From NCBI RefSeq assembly GCF_007747215.1, contig NZ_CP036273.1, forward strand, positions 2,402,322 through 2,466,321: a stretch of DNA of 64,000 bases, read 5' to 3'. A model generated the notes under the pieces. That model was given only the letters and a program-made list of their open reading frames with translations. It ran no database searches and was not told the DNA's origin. Positions within the stretch are counted from its first letter, which is position 1. Every line of letters starts with the position of its first letter. Position numbers and translations under genes: made by a program. Source of the stretch: Urbifossiella limnaea. GTDB taxonomy: Bacteria; Planctomycetota; Planctomycetia; Gemmatales; Gemmataceae. Positions 26,793 through 35,575 of this stretch are shown piece by piece.

Positions 26793-28121
26793 ATGAAAGT
26801 TACCGTCGTTGGCACCGGGTACGTCGGGCTCGTCACAGGCACCTGCCTGGCCGAGAGCGGCAACGACGTGACGTGCGTCGACAACAACCCCGCCAAGATC
26901 GAGACGCTGAACGCCGGCAAGCTCCCCATCTACGAGCCTGGCCTCCTCGAACTCGTGCAGCGGAACCGGCACGACGCCCGCCTCAGCTTTACGACCGACC
27001 TGCGCACCGCCGTCCGCGCCGCGCGGCTCATCTTCATCGCCGTCGGCACCCCGCAGTCCGAAGCCGGCGACGCCGACCTGACGGCCGTGTTCGCCGTCGC
27101 CGACGCCATCGGGGCGGCGCTGAAGGACGAGCCGCCGGGGCCGCCCGGTTCTCGCGTCGTCATCACCAAGAGCACCGTCCCCGTCGGCACGAACAAGGCC
27201 GTGGCCGGGCGGCTCGCCGCGGCCGGGTGCCCGCACGTCGAGGTCGCCAGCAACCCCGAGTTCCTCAAGGAAGGCGCCGCGATCGACGACTTCATGAAGC
27301 CCGACCGCGTCGTCGTCGGCGTCCGCCGGCCCGAGGTCGCCGAGGTGCTGCGCGAGCTGTACGCGCCGTTCCTCCGCACCGAGCGGCCGTTCCTGGTGAT
27401 GACCCCCGAGTCGGCCGAGATGACGAAGTACGCCGCGAACGCCATGCTCGCCACGAAGATCAGCTTCATCAACGAGATGGCCAACCTGTGCGACCGCCTC
27501 CACGCCGACATCAACGACGTGCGGAAAGGCATCGGCCACGATCAGCGCATCGGCTTCCAGTTCCTCTTCCCCGGCCCCGGGTACGGCGGGTCGTGCTTCC
27601 CGAAGGACATCGAGGCGGTCATCGCGATGGGCCGCCGCACCGGCCTGCCGCTGAAGCTCATGCAGGCCGTGGATGCCGTCAATGACGACCAGAAGCTGGT
27701 GTTGTTCGGCAAGATCGCGGCCCACTTCGGTGGCGACCTGGCCGGCAAGACGCTGGCGGTGTGGGGGCTGGCGTTCAAGCCCCGCACCGACGACATCCGC
27801 GAGGCACCGGCCCTGACGTTGATCGACGAACTGCTCGCGGCCGGCGTGAAGGTTCGCGTCCACGACCCGGAGGCGATGGAGAACGTGCGAGCGCTCTACG
27901 GCGAGAAGCTCTACTACGCCGACAAGCCGTACGGGGCGCTGGAGGGGGCCGACGGGCTGGCGATCGTGACCGAGTGGCCGGAGTTCCGCAACCCGGACTT
28001 CGAGCTGATCCGCCGGCTGCTCGCGGGGCACGTCGTCTTCGACGGCCGCAACGTGTACGACGAGCGGACGATGAGCCAGTACGGGTTCACCTACTACGGC
28101 ATCGGCCGCGGCAAGCGTTAG
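26793..28121 (+). CDS. ugd: UDP-glucose 6-dehydrogenase
   Basis: A 442-residue enzyme that oxidises UDP-glucose to UDP-glucuronate with two NAD. The N-terminal NAD domain begins VVGTGYVGLVTG; FIAVGTPQ, SNPEFLKEG and the catalytic Cys in GPGYGGSCFPKD are all present, and GLAFKPRTDDIREAP marks the C-terminal domain. Length is normal. It is third in the gmd-rmd-ugd run and supplies acidic sugar for polysaccharide. ATG 26793 follows a GGGA. Its stop overlaps the stop of the convergent desaturase by 4 bases. Confidence 0.95.
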   Translation: MKVTVVGTGYVGLVTGTCLAESGNDVTCVDNNPAKIETLNAGKLPIYEPGLLELVQRNRHDARLSFTTDLRTAVRAARLIFIAVGTPQSEAGDADLTAVFAVADAIGAALKDEPPGPPGSRVVITKSTVPVGTNKAVAGRLAAAGCPHVEVASNPEFLKEGAAIDDFMKPDRVVVGVRRPEVAEVLRELYAPFLRTERPFLVMTPESAEMTKYAANAMLATKISFINEMANLCDRLHADINDVRKGIGHDQRIGFQFLFPGPGYGGSCFPKDIEAVIAMGRRTGLPLKLMQAVDAVNDDQKLVLFGKIAAHFGGDLAGKTLAVWGLAFKPRTDDIREAPALTLIDELLAAGVKVRVHDPEAMENVRALYGEKLYYADKPYGALEGADGLAIVTEWPEFRNPDFELIRRLLAGHVVFDGRNVYDERTMSQYGFTYYGIGRGKR

Positions 28122-29074
28122 GCCGCGTCGGACGATCGCGCGCCGCCGGTCGCGTGCCACTGCGGCCCGACCTGTGGGTCGCCGAGGCCGCGCAGCAAAT
28201 CCACCACCGCCGCCCGGTACGACGGGAACACCCGCCCCTCCGCCGGCAGGTCGCCGACGAACGCCGGCAGCCGCCCACTCGGCAGCCCAGCGTACAGGTG
28301 ATGGACGCCGTGCAGCGGCTCGTGGAACAGCAGCACCGACAGCGCCTTCCCCGCGGGATCGGGCGCGGCGATGAGTCGCGTCAGGCCGGCGGGTCAGTCG
28401 CCGGTCAGGCCGACGTGCTCGACATACTTCCGCCACGTCGTCACGTTCCCGACCAGGAACGCCGGCAGCACCCACGCCACGACGAACGGCAGCCACAGGT
28501 CGAGCGCCGCGACCGCGGCGACCGTGCCGCTCCACACCACGGCAATGACCGCGAGTTCGACCCACACGCGGCGGCGGACGTGCGGCTCACGTACCGGCCC
28601 GCCGCGGCGGAGAAACGACCGCAGGAACAGCAGCGGCGTGGCGATCAGCCCAAGTCCCAACTCAAACGCGGCCATCAGCCGGCGGAAGCGCCGCGGGGCG
28701 TCCGGCCGTGTGTGCGGCCACAGTTCCTCGTCGCGGTCGGTGCCGAAGTAGGCGTGGTGCGTGTGGTGGACCGCGCGGTACAGCGTGAGGCTCATGAACG
28801 TACTGGTGCCGAGCAGCAGCCCGCACACCTCGTTGTAGGCGCGCGCCGGCGCGAAGTTGAAGTGCGCCGTCTCGTGGAAGCCGATCAGGCAGGCGTGCAT
28901 GAAGTGCAGCTGCACCGCCATCAACAGCGCGACCGCCCACCACGGCGCGCCGAGGTACACGGCCAGGAACGTGGCCGGCACCAGCAGCATAACGGGGGCG
29001 GTGCGGGCGTGTCCGCGGAGGGTGTCGGCCCACGACAGCTTGCGGGCGGTCACCAGGGCGGTGGGCGAAGTCAT
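28118..29074 (-). pseudogene. Fatty acid desaturase interrupted by an in-frame TGA
   Basis: The frame begins MTSPTALVTARKLSW at 29074 and has several membrane helices and two of the three histidine boxes (HETAH; HHTHH). A TGA at 28394-28396 stops it after VEHVGLTGD (226 residues). Beyond the stop the same frame stays open to 28118 and encodes the missing end, including the third box HGVHH (FHEPLHGVHHLYAG). Without readthrough the diiron site is incomplete. The stop reads TGA-C, a leaky context. A sequencing error is possible. Its ATG overlaps the stop of the ligase gene upstream, suggesting co-translation. Confidence 0.75.
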
Positions 29075-30471
29075 CGCGGCGTCTCGGCGGGGCCGGTGCG
29101 GCAGATGGAGCGGCGGACCTTTCCCGTGCGCGGGTCGGGGGCGATCCGTGATACCCCCCGCGGCTCGATCCGCACAAGCCCGCGCAGCCCGTACAGCGCC
29201 AGCTGCTCGTCAAGCCGGAACCGCAGCCGGGGCACGTCCAGCTCGCGGCCCGGGAGGACGGCGACGGCGAGGCGTATGACGCCGGGCTCGTCCTGCTCGG
29301 CCTGCCAGTCGAACGAGTCGGTGCAGTAGTTCAGCGCGGCCTTGATGATGAAGGCGTCCACCCGCACCCACTCGCCGCCGCGATGTGCCCAGAAGTTCTC
29401 CTGCCCGCGGCCCTCGACGCGCTCGACCCGCGGCAGCCGGCTGCCGCAGCGGCACCCGGCGGTGGCGAGCGTGACCCGGTCCGGCACCTCGTAGCGGATC
29501 ACCGGCTGGACCGTGTTCGCGAGATTCGTCAGTAGCACCTTCGACCCGGTGACGCCGGGCGGGACGGGGCGGTTGTCCGCGTCTACGACTTCGAGGATGG
29601 ACCAGTCGGCGTTCACGTGCATCCCCGGGTCGGTGGGGCAGCCGGTGGTCAGGTGCATGCACTCGGCGGTAGCGTAATTATTAAACACGGGCACGCCGAA
29701 CACTTTGAGCAACCGCTCCCGCGCCGGTTCGGTCAGCAGCTCGCTATTGTTCACGACGTGCTTCAGGCCCGGGAGTTTCAGCCGGCCCGCTTCGAACTCG
29801 TCGGCCAGCTCCTGCAGCGCCGTGGCGTAGGCGGTGACGACCGTCGGCGAGTAGTCGTTCAGCTTGGCGATCAGGTCCGGGTCGGTCTGCGAGAGCCGCC
29901 GGAGGTGGACGAAGTGCCGCAGCTGCCGCGGGTAGAACTCGAACGTGGCGCCGGTCGGATAGAAGCCCTCCTTCAGCGTCACGATCGCCAGCCGGGCGGG
30001 GTTGCGGAACTTGCGGTACGCCTCACGGACGCCGGTGTCGCCGGTGGCGTTGCCGCGCGTCATCTGGAGCGTGAACAGCAAATCGACCGCCGCCCGCGGC
30101 TGGACGAGGATCACGGCCTGCCCGCTGCTGCCGGACGTGTGCATCAGCACGTACTTGCCGAGGAACAGCCTACCGACGTTGGCGAAGTCGCCGACGAACG
30201 CCTCGGCCGCGCGGAGGGTGACGGCGCGGTCGGTGGCCCAGTCGTCGAAGCGGGCCATCGCCTCGTGCTTGTTCAGCGTCGGCAGCGCGTCGAGGGGGCA
30301 GCGGGCGAGATCGAGACCGCGGAACTTGTCGCGGTAGAGTGGCGAGCGGGTGGCGGCACGGAGGAGCTTGCGGAACCGCGTCTCGCGGAGCCTGGCGACC
30401 TTCGCCGGGTCGGAGCGCGTCAGCCGGTTGACGACGTTGGCGCGGGCCAGGAACGACAGCGTCGAGAACAT
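29071..30471 (-). CDS. CapK/PaaK-like AMP-binding ligase
   Basis: A 466-residue adenylate-forming enzyme. LMHTSGSSGQAVIL is the nucleotide loop (about residues 109-122), FNNYATAECMHL the central aromatic/Glu motif, and IRYEVPDRVTL the later hinge. GCRCGS in the C-terminal region is a CxC pair seen in the CapK-like branch. The substrate is unknown. It overlaps the desaturase start by 4 bases (ATGA), so the two were probably an acyl-modifying pair. ATG 30471 starts an amphipathic N-terminus with no signal peptide. Confidence 0.8.
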   Translation of the reverse strand: MFSTLSFLARANVVNRLTRSDPAKVARLRETRFRKLLRAATRSPLYRDKFRGLDLARCPLDALPTLNKHEAMARFDDWATDRAVTLRAAEAFVGDFANVGRLFLGKYVLMHTSGSSGQAVILVQPRAAVDLLFTLQMTRGNATGDTGVREAYRKFRNPARLAIVTLKEGFYPTGATFEFYPRQLRHFVHLRRLSQTDPDLIAKLNDYSPTVVTAYATALQELADEFEAGRLKLPGLKHVVNNSELLTEPARERLLKVFGVPVFNNYATAECMHLTTGCPTDPGMHVNADWSILEVVDADNRPVPPGVTGSKVLLTNLANTVQPVIRYEVPDRVTLATAGCRCGSRLPRVERVEGRGQENFWAHRGGEWVRVDAFIIKAALNYCTDSFDWQAEQDEPGVIRLAVAVLPGRELDVPRLRFRLDEQLALYGLRGLVRIEPRGVSRIAPDPRTGKVRRSICRTGPAETPR

Positions 30472-30522
30472 GCGGTCCCGTCCGTGGGTAGGCTCGAATT
30501 TCGATTCTACCCGACGGCTACG

Positions 30523-30558
30523 AGAGAAGCCCGGGGACGGCCGTCCCCGGGCTTCTCT
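30523..30558. terminator. Perfect 36-base AAGCCCGGGG-family palindrome
   Basis: AGAGAAGCCCGGGGACGG is followed at once by its exact reverse complement. It lies 17 bases past the end of the minus-strand sigma factor gene and 52 bases upstream of the ligase gene start, so it would end sigma-factor transcripts. Minus-strand sequence after the stem is not T-rich. Confidence 0.55.
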
Positions 30559-30575
30559 GCGGTTTCCCGCTCACG

Positions 30576-31169
30576 TCACACGCCGGCGAGCTCGCCCTCC
30601 GCGGCGAACTGCTCGGCCAGCGTCGGGTCGATCCCCTCCAGTACCTCCTTCAGCCGCGCCCGGGCGACGTGCAGCCGCCGCTTCACGGTCCCGGTCGGCA
30701 CCTCGAACTCCCGGGCGATCTGCTTCAAGCTCCGGCCCCGGATGTAGAACGCCTCCAGCGTCGCCCGGTCCAGCGGCTTCAGCCGGGCCAGCCCGACCTT
30801 CAGCTGCCCGACTGCCTCGCCGACGGCGTACTCGTCCTCCGCCGCCCGCGCCCGGGCCGGAACCGCGTCGAGCAGCTCCGTCTCGGCGCCGAACAGCGGC
30901 CCCCGCCGGGTCAGCCGGTTGATCGCCATCCGTGCCGTGATCCGCCGCAGCCACCCGGCGAAGCACCGCGGGTCCCGGAGCTGCGGCAGCTTCCGCATGC
31001 CGTGGACGAACACGTCCTGCGCCAGCTCCTGCGCCTCCAGCGGGTTCCGCACCCGCGCCAGCGCCATGGCGTAGACGCTCCCCTGGAACCGGGTGACCAG
31101 CTCGCCGTACGCCGCCCGGTCGCCGGTCTTCGCCTGCTCGACCAGGACGGTGATCTCGTTCCAGCTCAT
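30576..31169 (-). CDS. ECF-type RNA polymerase sigma factor
   Basis: A 197-residue sigma-70 family protein. Region 2 spans about residues 20-90 (LVTRFQGSVYAMAL, ELAQDVFVHGMRKL, FAGWLRRITARMAINRLTRR) and region 4 about 120-175 (LKPLDRATLEAFYIRGRSLK, TGTVKRRLHVARARLK). No anti-sigma gene is adjacent, so control is unclear. The ATG at 31169 is preceded by GGAAGG; the frame is open further upstream but that sequence does not look coding. Confidence 0.9.
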   Translation of the reverse strand: MSWNEITVLVEQAKTGDRAAYGELVTRFQGSVYAMALARVRNPLEAQELAQDVFVHGMRKLPQLRDPRCFAGWLRRITARMAINRLTRRGPLFGAETELLDAVPARARAAEDEYAVGEAVGQLKVGLARLKPLDRATLEAFYIRGRSLKQIAREFEVPTGTVKRRLHVARARLKEVLEGIDPTLAEQFAAEGELAGV

Positions 31170-31605
31170 CGCGCGACCTTCCGCCCGATCCTTCCCGTGG
31201 GAGTATGTGTGCGGGTGCCCGCGACCCGGCCGGCCGGCCCGCCCCGGATCAGGGGTGGGGGGACGGCGGCAACCGGGCCGGGGGACGGCGCGAGCCCGCG
31301 CGGTGCGCGGGGTCGTCGGCGCGTCCCTCGGTGCGAGGCGGCGGCGGCACAGGTGGCGTTGCGTGCGGGGGGTTGTACCCGGGACGACTGGGTGATGGTC
31401 ACCCGTCTGTCCGGTGGGCACCCGCCCGCCGCGCGGCCTAGCCGCGGGCCATCTCTCGCTCAGGAACCAGCGAAATCAGTGGATGTCTCGGTGTGACCTA
31501 CACCACACGCGCAGCACGGTCTGGGGGCTATCAGTCGAACCCGGGGTGCGGGTTCTCGTGGGTCGTTCCAGGGAGCCGTTCACGTCGCGTATGCCGTGGG
31601 TCACC

Positions 31606-32064
31606 TCACTTTCCGACCACCGGGGTCGGGGCCGGGAGCCGCGTTGCGGGCCGTGTGTCGAACCGCTGGTCGGGCGATTGGCAGTCGCAGCCGGACCAGG
31701 TGCATCGACGGGACACCGCGGCGTCTCCCGCCCGCGCCGGCCGTTTGGCCGCTGGCAGCCAACTCCGCGAGGAGCTGGTGCTTCGCGACCCGGGCCGCCC
31801 GAGGGTCGGGGTTACCGGGACGAAACGACCGGCCGGACCGGCCGGGGGCTCGACAGTCGCCCGCATTCGCATGGCGGGGTCCTGCCGGCCCTCGGCGTTG
31901 TCCGAGGCCGGATACGGGGGCAACGGGAATTGCCCCCGCGACAGGTGTTCCGCCGGCGAACCCGCGAACGCGACGAGCCCGCGACCGATGCGATCGGCCG
32001 GGGTCGTCAGCTTCACGCTGACGGCCGTCACGGTCTTCGTCATGGTCTTCAGGGTCGTGGACAT
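31606..32064 (-). CDS. Possible small protein, start supported, end doubtful
   Basis: A 152-residue frame. GGAGG sits 7 bases before the ATG at 32064, and the first 35 or so codons (beginning MSTTLKTMTKTVTAVSVKLT) end mostly in G or C as in real genes nearby. Further on, the composition turns rich in Arg, Pro and Ser with mixed third positions, so either the true protein ends earlier through a frameshift or this is a decayed gene. No family is recognised. It could equally be chance. Confidence 0.3.
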   Translation of the reverse strand: MSTTLKTMTKTVTAVSVKLTTPADRIGRGLVAFAGSPAEHLSRGQFPLPPYPASDNAEGRQDPAMRMRATVEPPAGPAGRFVPVTPTLGRPGSRSTSSSRSWLPAAKRPARAGDAAVSRRCTWSGCDCQSPDQRFDTRPATRLPAPTPVVGK

Positions 32065-32142
32065 TTCGGGCCTCCGGCGGACGGTTGTGGCAGCGGTTGT
32101 GGGCCGCTGCCGTGCGGATGGAGCTAGGAGGTCATCGGGAAC

Positions 32143-32173
32143 GGTTAGGGGGATTCGGGTTACGGGTTAGGGT
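32143..32173. repeat. G-rich GGGTTA-word repeat
   Basis: Four close variants of GGTTAGGG/GGGTTACGGG occur in 31 bases (for example GGGTTACGGGTTAGGGT). At least four runs of three or more G make a G-quadruplex possible. It resembles the word-repeat elements in style but no inverted partner is seen nearby. Confidence 0.45.
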
Positions 32174-32369
32174 CCGGCGGACGGGTCGGCTGGAACCGAA
32201 AGCCGGACGGGTAACTGTACCCGATCTGGCCGTTGGTCGCAAGCCGCTCCGCCCGATTGACCCACGCTTTCCAGTGGCCGGCACGAACCGGTCGCAGGGT
32301 AACTCCTCTCGGACGCTGGGAGACAGCAGGAGGTTCGCGGGCGGCGGCGATTTTTTTCGAGAATCTTTC

Positions 32370-32460
32370 GCCCCGGCGAGGGGCCCGCGTCAGCGGGCTG
32401 TTCTCTCCAGTAACTGACGCGCTCAGGAACAGCCCGCTGACGCGGGCCCCTCGCCGGGGC
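32370..32460. repeat. 34-base perfect inverted repeat with 23-base loop
   Basis: The arm at 32370-32403 (GCCCCGGCGAGGGGCCCGCG onward) is the exact reverse complement of 32427-32460. The loop (32404-32426) is CTCCAGTAACTGACGCGCTC and three more bases. A T-run lies just before at 32351-32357. The RNA would form an extremely stable stem. It ends 87 bases before the M28 peptidase start. Its arm length and perfection suggest a mobile hairpin (REP- or MITE-like) rather than a simple terminator. Confidence 0.8.
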
Positions 32461-32547
32461 AGCTCGCCTCTGCAACGCCGCCCCTGTTCCGACTTGCGCC
32501 GATCGGTGATAATGACTGCCATCGTCCCCGCCGCTCAGGGTCGCGTC

Positions 32548-34413
32548 ATGCGCCGCTTGCTGCCGCTCGCGTTCGTCCTCCTTGCCGCCACGGCCGTTGC
32601 CCAGCCGCTGCCGGCGGACGCCGAGGCCGTCGCGCGGATGAAGAAGGACCTGTTCTTCCTCGCCGGCCCCGACTGCGAAGGCCGCGGCGTCGGCACCGCC
32701 GGGCTCGACCGCGCCGCCGACCACGTCGCCGCGCAGTTCAAGGCCGCGGGGCTGATGGTGTCCTTCCAGCCGTTCACGATGCTCGCGTTCCCCGAGGTCG
32801 AGGGGCCGAGTTCGCTCACCTTCACCGGCCCCGACAAGCGTGTGCCGGTCGAGTACAAGGGCGAGTTCGCCCCCACCGGGTACAGCAGCGGCGGCAAGCT
32901 CGCGGCCGGCGTCGTGTTCGTCGGCCACGGTATCACCGCGCCGAACCTCAAGTACGACGACTACGCCGGCGTCGACGTGAAGGGGAAGTGGGTGATCGTG
33001 ATCCGCCGCACGCCGCGGCCCGCGGAGAAGGGCGAAAAGCGGTTCGATACCAGCACGCCCGCCGGCGAGGACAGCCCGTATGCCGCGCTGCGGATGAAGC
33101 TCGACAACGCTGTCGAACACAAGGCGGCCGGCGTCATCTTCGTCAGCGACCCCGAGACGGCCGGGTCCGCCGACCAACTCGTCCCGTTCGAGGACCACAA
33201 GTACACCGACGTTTCCACCCGCCTGCCGGTGCTGCACCTGAAGCGCGTCGCGGCGTCGCGGTTGCTCCAGGCGGCGCTCGGCAAGACGCTCGTGCAGCTC
33301 GAAGCGGAGAACGACAAGGACTTGAAGCCGGTGTCGGCCGAGCTGCCCGGCTGGAGCGGCGACGGCGACATCGGCGTCAGCCGCAAGGAAGTTCAGGTCA
33401 AGAACGTCGTCGGTGTGCTGGAGGGGAGCGGCCCGCTGGCCGACGAGACGGTGGTGATCGGCGCCCACTACGACCACCTCGGCTACGGCAGCGGCCCGCT
33501 CAGCATGGGCGGCAACCCCGCCCAGGGAAAGCTCCACCTCGGCGCCGACGACAACGCCAGCGGCACCACCGGCCTGATCGAACTCGCCCGCCGGTTCGGG
33601 GCCGAGAAGAACCGCCGCGGCCGGCGCCTGGTGTTCGTCGCCTTCACCGGCGAGGAGCGCGGCCTGTTCGGCTCGAAGTATTACTGTGAACACCCGGTCG
33701 TGCCGCTGGCGAAGACGGCGGCGATGGTGAACCTCGACATGATCGGCCGGCTGCGGCCCGGCGCTGGCGACTGGCTCGGGCTCACCACCAAGCCGCGGAT
33801 GGTCGTGTACGGCACCGGCACCGGCGACTCGTTTGAGCGAACCGTGTCCGCCGCGGAGTCGCGGTACGGGCTGAAGATCGTCAAGATTCCCGGCGGCATC
33901 GGCCGCAGCGACCACGAGTCGTTCTACCGCAAGAAGGTGCCGGTGCTGTTCCTGTTCACCGGCCTCCACGACGAGTACCACCGCCCGGCCGACATCCCCG
34001 AGACGATCGACGTGCCGGCGATGGCCACCGTCGTGGCGCTGTGCGAAGACCTGGTCCTCGACCTGAGTTCGTCGCTGGCCCGGCCGCGCTACCAGGAGGC
34101 GGCGGGCGGGTTCGAAGACCCGCTGAACCCGCACGCGGGGACCGGCGTGAAGATGGCCGCGGTGCGGCTCGGCGTCCGGCCCGACTACGGCTACATGGGC
34201 GGCGACGGGATGCGGATCGAGGGCACGACCGGCGGCGGGCTCGCCCAGAAGACCGGGCTGCGCGAGGGCGACGTGATCGTGGAGATCGCCGGCGTGCCGG
34301 TGCGGAGCGTGCAGGGCTACATGTCGGCGATGGCGACGCGGCGTGCGGGGCAGGCGTTCGAGCTGGTCATCCTGCGCGGCGGGAAGCGGGTGCCGCTGCG
34401 GGTCATGCCGTAG
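32548..34413 (+). CDS. Exported M28 aminopeptidase with PA and PDZ domains
   Basis: A 621-residue protein with a signal peptide (MRRLLPLAFVLLAATAVA). A PA-type insert lies at about 100-230 (GVVFVGHGI, AAGVIFVSD). The M28 core carries the zinc ligands and catalytic Glu: GAHYDH, GADDNASG, TGEERGLFGS, NLDMIGR and SDHESF. A C-terminal PDZ domain (about 530-615: GLREGDVIVEIAGVPV) may bind substrate. It probably works outside the cytoplasmic membrane on peptides. The ATG at 32548 starts the signal peptide; another ATG at 32512 in frame is possible. Its last 11 bases overlap the convergent kinase gene. Confidence 0.9.
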   Translation: MRRLLPLAFVLLAATAVAQPLPADAEAVARMKKDLFFLAGPDCEGRGVGTAGLDRAADHVAAQFKAAGLMVSFQPFTMLAFPEVEGPSSLTFTGPDKRVPVEYKGEFAPTGYSSGGKLAAGVVFVGHGITAPNLKYDDYAGVDVKGKWVIVIRRTPRPAEKGEKRFDTSTPAGEDSPYAALRMKLDNAVEHKAAGVIFVSDPETAGSADQLVPFEDHKYTDVSTRLPVLHLKRVAASRLLQAALGKTLVQLEAENDKDLKPVSAELPGWSGDGDIGVSRKEVQVKNVVGVLEGSGPLADETVVIGAHYDHLGYGSGPLSMGGNPAQGKLHLGADDNASGTTGLIELARRFGAEKNRRGRRLVFVAFTGEERGLFGSKYYCEHPVVPLAKTAAMVNLDMIGRLRPGAGDWLGLTTKPRMVVYGTGTGDSFERTVSAAESRYGLKIVKIPGGIGRSDHESFYRKKVPVLFLFTGLHDEYHRPADIPETIDVPAMATVVALCEDLVLDLSSSLARPRYQEAAGGFEDPLNPHAGTGVKMAAVRLGVRPDYGYMGGDGMRIEGTTGGGLAQKTGLREGDVIVEIAGVPVRSVQGYMSAMATRRAGQAFELVILRGGKRVPLRVMP

Positions 34414-35446
34414 AACGTGGCCCGGGACGGTGTTTGATGACCGAACTGGACCGCCCCCCGTTCGTCGACGCCGGCGGCGGGGTGCAGGTCAGTAAGCGGG
34501 AGCGGGACCCCGCCCTGGTCCCGTCCGGCAGGGTCTCGTCGTCGGGCACGATCCTCACGGGCCGGTCCATCTCCAGCTGAGCCTTCAATCCGAGCGAGCG
34601 GAGGAGCTGGTTCGTCAGCGCCTCGCAGTTCGGGTAGCGGTCCTGCGGCACCGGCGACAGTGCCCGGCTCAGTGCCAGCCGCTCGGCCGGGCTCAGCGCC
34701 GACAGGTCGGCGGCCGGTCGGGCGTAGGACTTCGGCAGTTCACCACTCGGGGCTGGCGGGTACGGGAAGCAGCCGACGCGGAGCACGTGGTAGGTCACCG
34801 CCAGGCTGAACTGGTCGGAGTAGTCGGTCTGGTAGCCCTGGAGCACCTCGGGGGCGGCGTAGTCGCGGGTGCCGTGCCGCGGGCACGGGGTCGTCGGCCC
34901 GTTGGTCGCCGTCGCCACGCCGTAGTCGGTCAGTTTCGCGACGTCGCCGAAGAGGAGCACGTTGTTCGGCTTGATGTCGCCGTGCTGGAAGCCGACCTTC
35001 CGCCCGTCGCGGACGTGCTTACGGGCGTTGAGGAAGTCCAGCGCCTGGCCGACCTGCCACAGGTAGAGCCCGAGTTGGGCCGGCGGGATCGGCTGGCGGA
35101 GCTCGTCGGAGTACAAGAACATCAGGTCGAGGAGCGTCGCCTCGGCCAGTTCCATTGCCGTGACGACGTACCCGGGCACCGTGAAGACGGCGTGCGTGCG
35201 GACGAGGTACGGGTGCTCCATCGCCTGGAACGACTGCACACTCCGCAGCTCGCGCGAGGTGGTGGAGGCGTTCGAGCTGAGCATGAACTTGAGGGCGACC
35301 GGGCCGCTGGGGCTGTCGGACTCCCAAACCTCGGCGAACCCGCCGCGGCCGCGGACCCGCTTCAGACGGTATCCCGGTGCCGGTTCGGCGCCGACGGCCG
35401 GGGCGAACGCCCCCGGTGTCGTGGACCGGACTTTGGGGAAAGACAT
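34403..35446 (-). CDS. Serine/threonine protein kinase
   Basis: A 347-residue kinase. GRGGFAEVWE is the glycine loop, ALKFML carries the ATP-binding Lys, HGDIKPNN the catalytic loop, DYG replaces DFG, and YAAPEVLQG ends the activation segment. No membrane helix is seen; the last 40 residues are basic and low in structure. GTG at 35452 and ATG at 35446 are both possible starts; GAGG lies 10 bases before the ATG. The same DYG variant occurs in the kinase at 9940. Targets unknown. Confidence 0.87.
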   Translation of the reverse strand: MSFPKVRSTTPGAFAPAVGAEPAPGYRLKRVRGRGGFAEVWESDSPSGPVALKFMLSSNASTTSRELRSVQSFQAMEHPYLVRTHAVFTVPGYVVTAMELAEATLLDLMFLYSDELRQPIPPAQLGLYLWQVGQALDFLNARKHVRDGRKVGFQHGDIKPNNVLLFGDVAKLTDYGVATATNGPTTPCPRHGTRDYAAPEVLQGYQTDYSDQFSLAVTYHVLRVGCFPYPPAPSGELPKSYARPAADLSALSPAERLALSRALSPVPQDRYPNCEALTNQLLRSLGLKAQLEMDRPVRIVPDDETLPDGTRAGSRSRLLTCTPPPASTNGGRSSSVIKHRPGPRSTA

Positions 35447-35575
35447 CGACACGGCGCCTCACAGGTCCGTCGCACCCGGTCCGGGCCGGGTCCGCGAACA
35501 ACCCTAGCACACGGTTGCATTCAAAGGCGCGAGCGCGACCCAAAGTTTCGGCCCCGGCAGAAAATCGTACACAGG

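Larger units (their letters stand above)
31170..32547. other. Gene-poor stretch between sigma factor and M28 peptidase genes
   Basis: About 1.4 kb with no recognisable conserved gene on either strand. Open frames exist on both strands, but only the start of the minus frame at 32064 looks coding. It holds a G-rich repeat at 32143-32173 and a long perfect inverted repeat at 32370-32460. It could include an untranslated RNA or remains of a decayed gene. Confidence 0.6.

Noticed and set aside
28394-28396. Selenocysteine at the desaturase TGA
   Set aside because: The site is not a redox or metal ligand position in desaturases and no convincing SECIS-like stem follows the TGA. A nonsense mutation or sequence error is simpler.
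30669-31496. Plus-strand open frame opposite the ECF sigma gene
   Set aside because: Its protein has no domain and covers the well-supported sigma regions 2 and 4 in antisense.
32160-32522. Minus-strand open frame across the perfect inverted repeat
   Set aside because: It reads through both arms of the hairpin and has no coding bias, so it is a chance frame.
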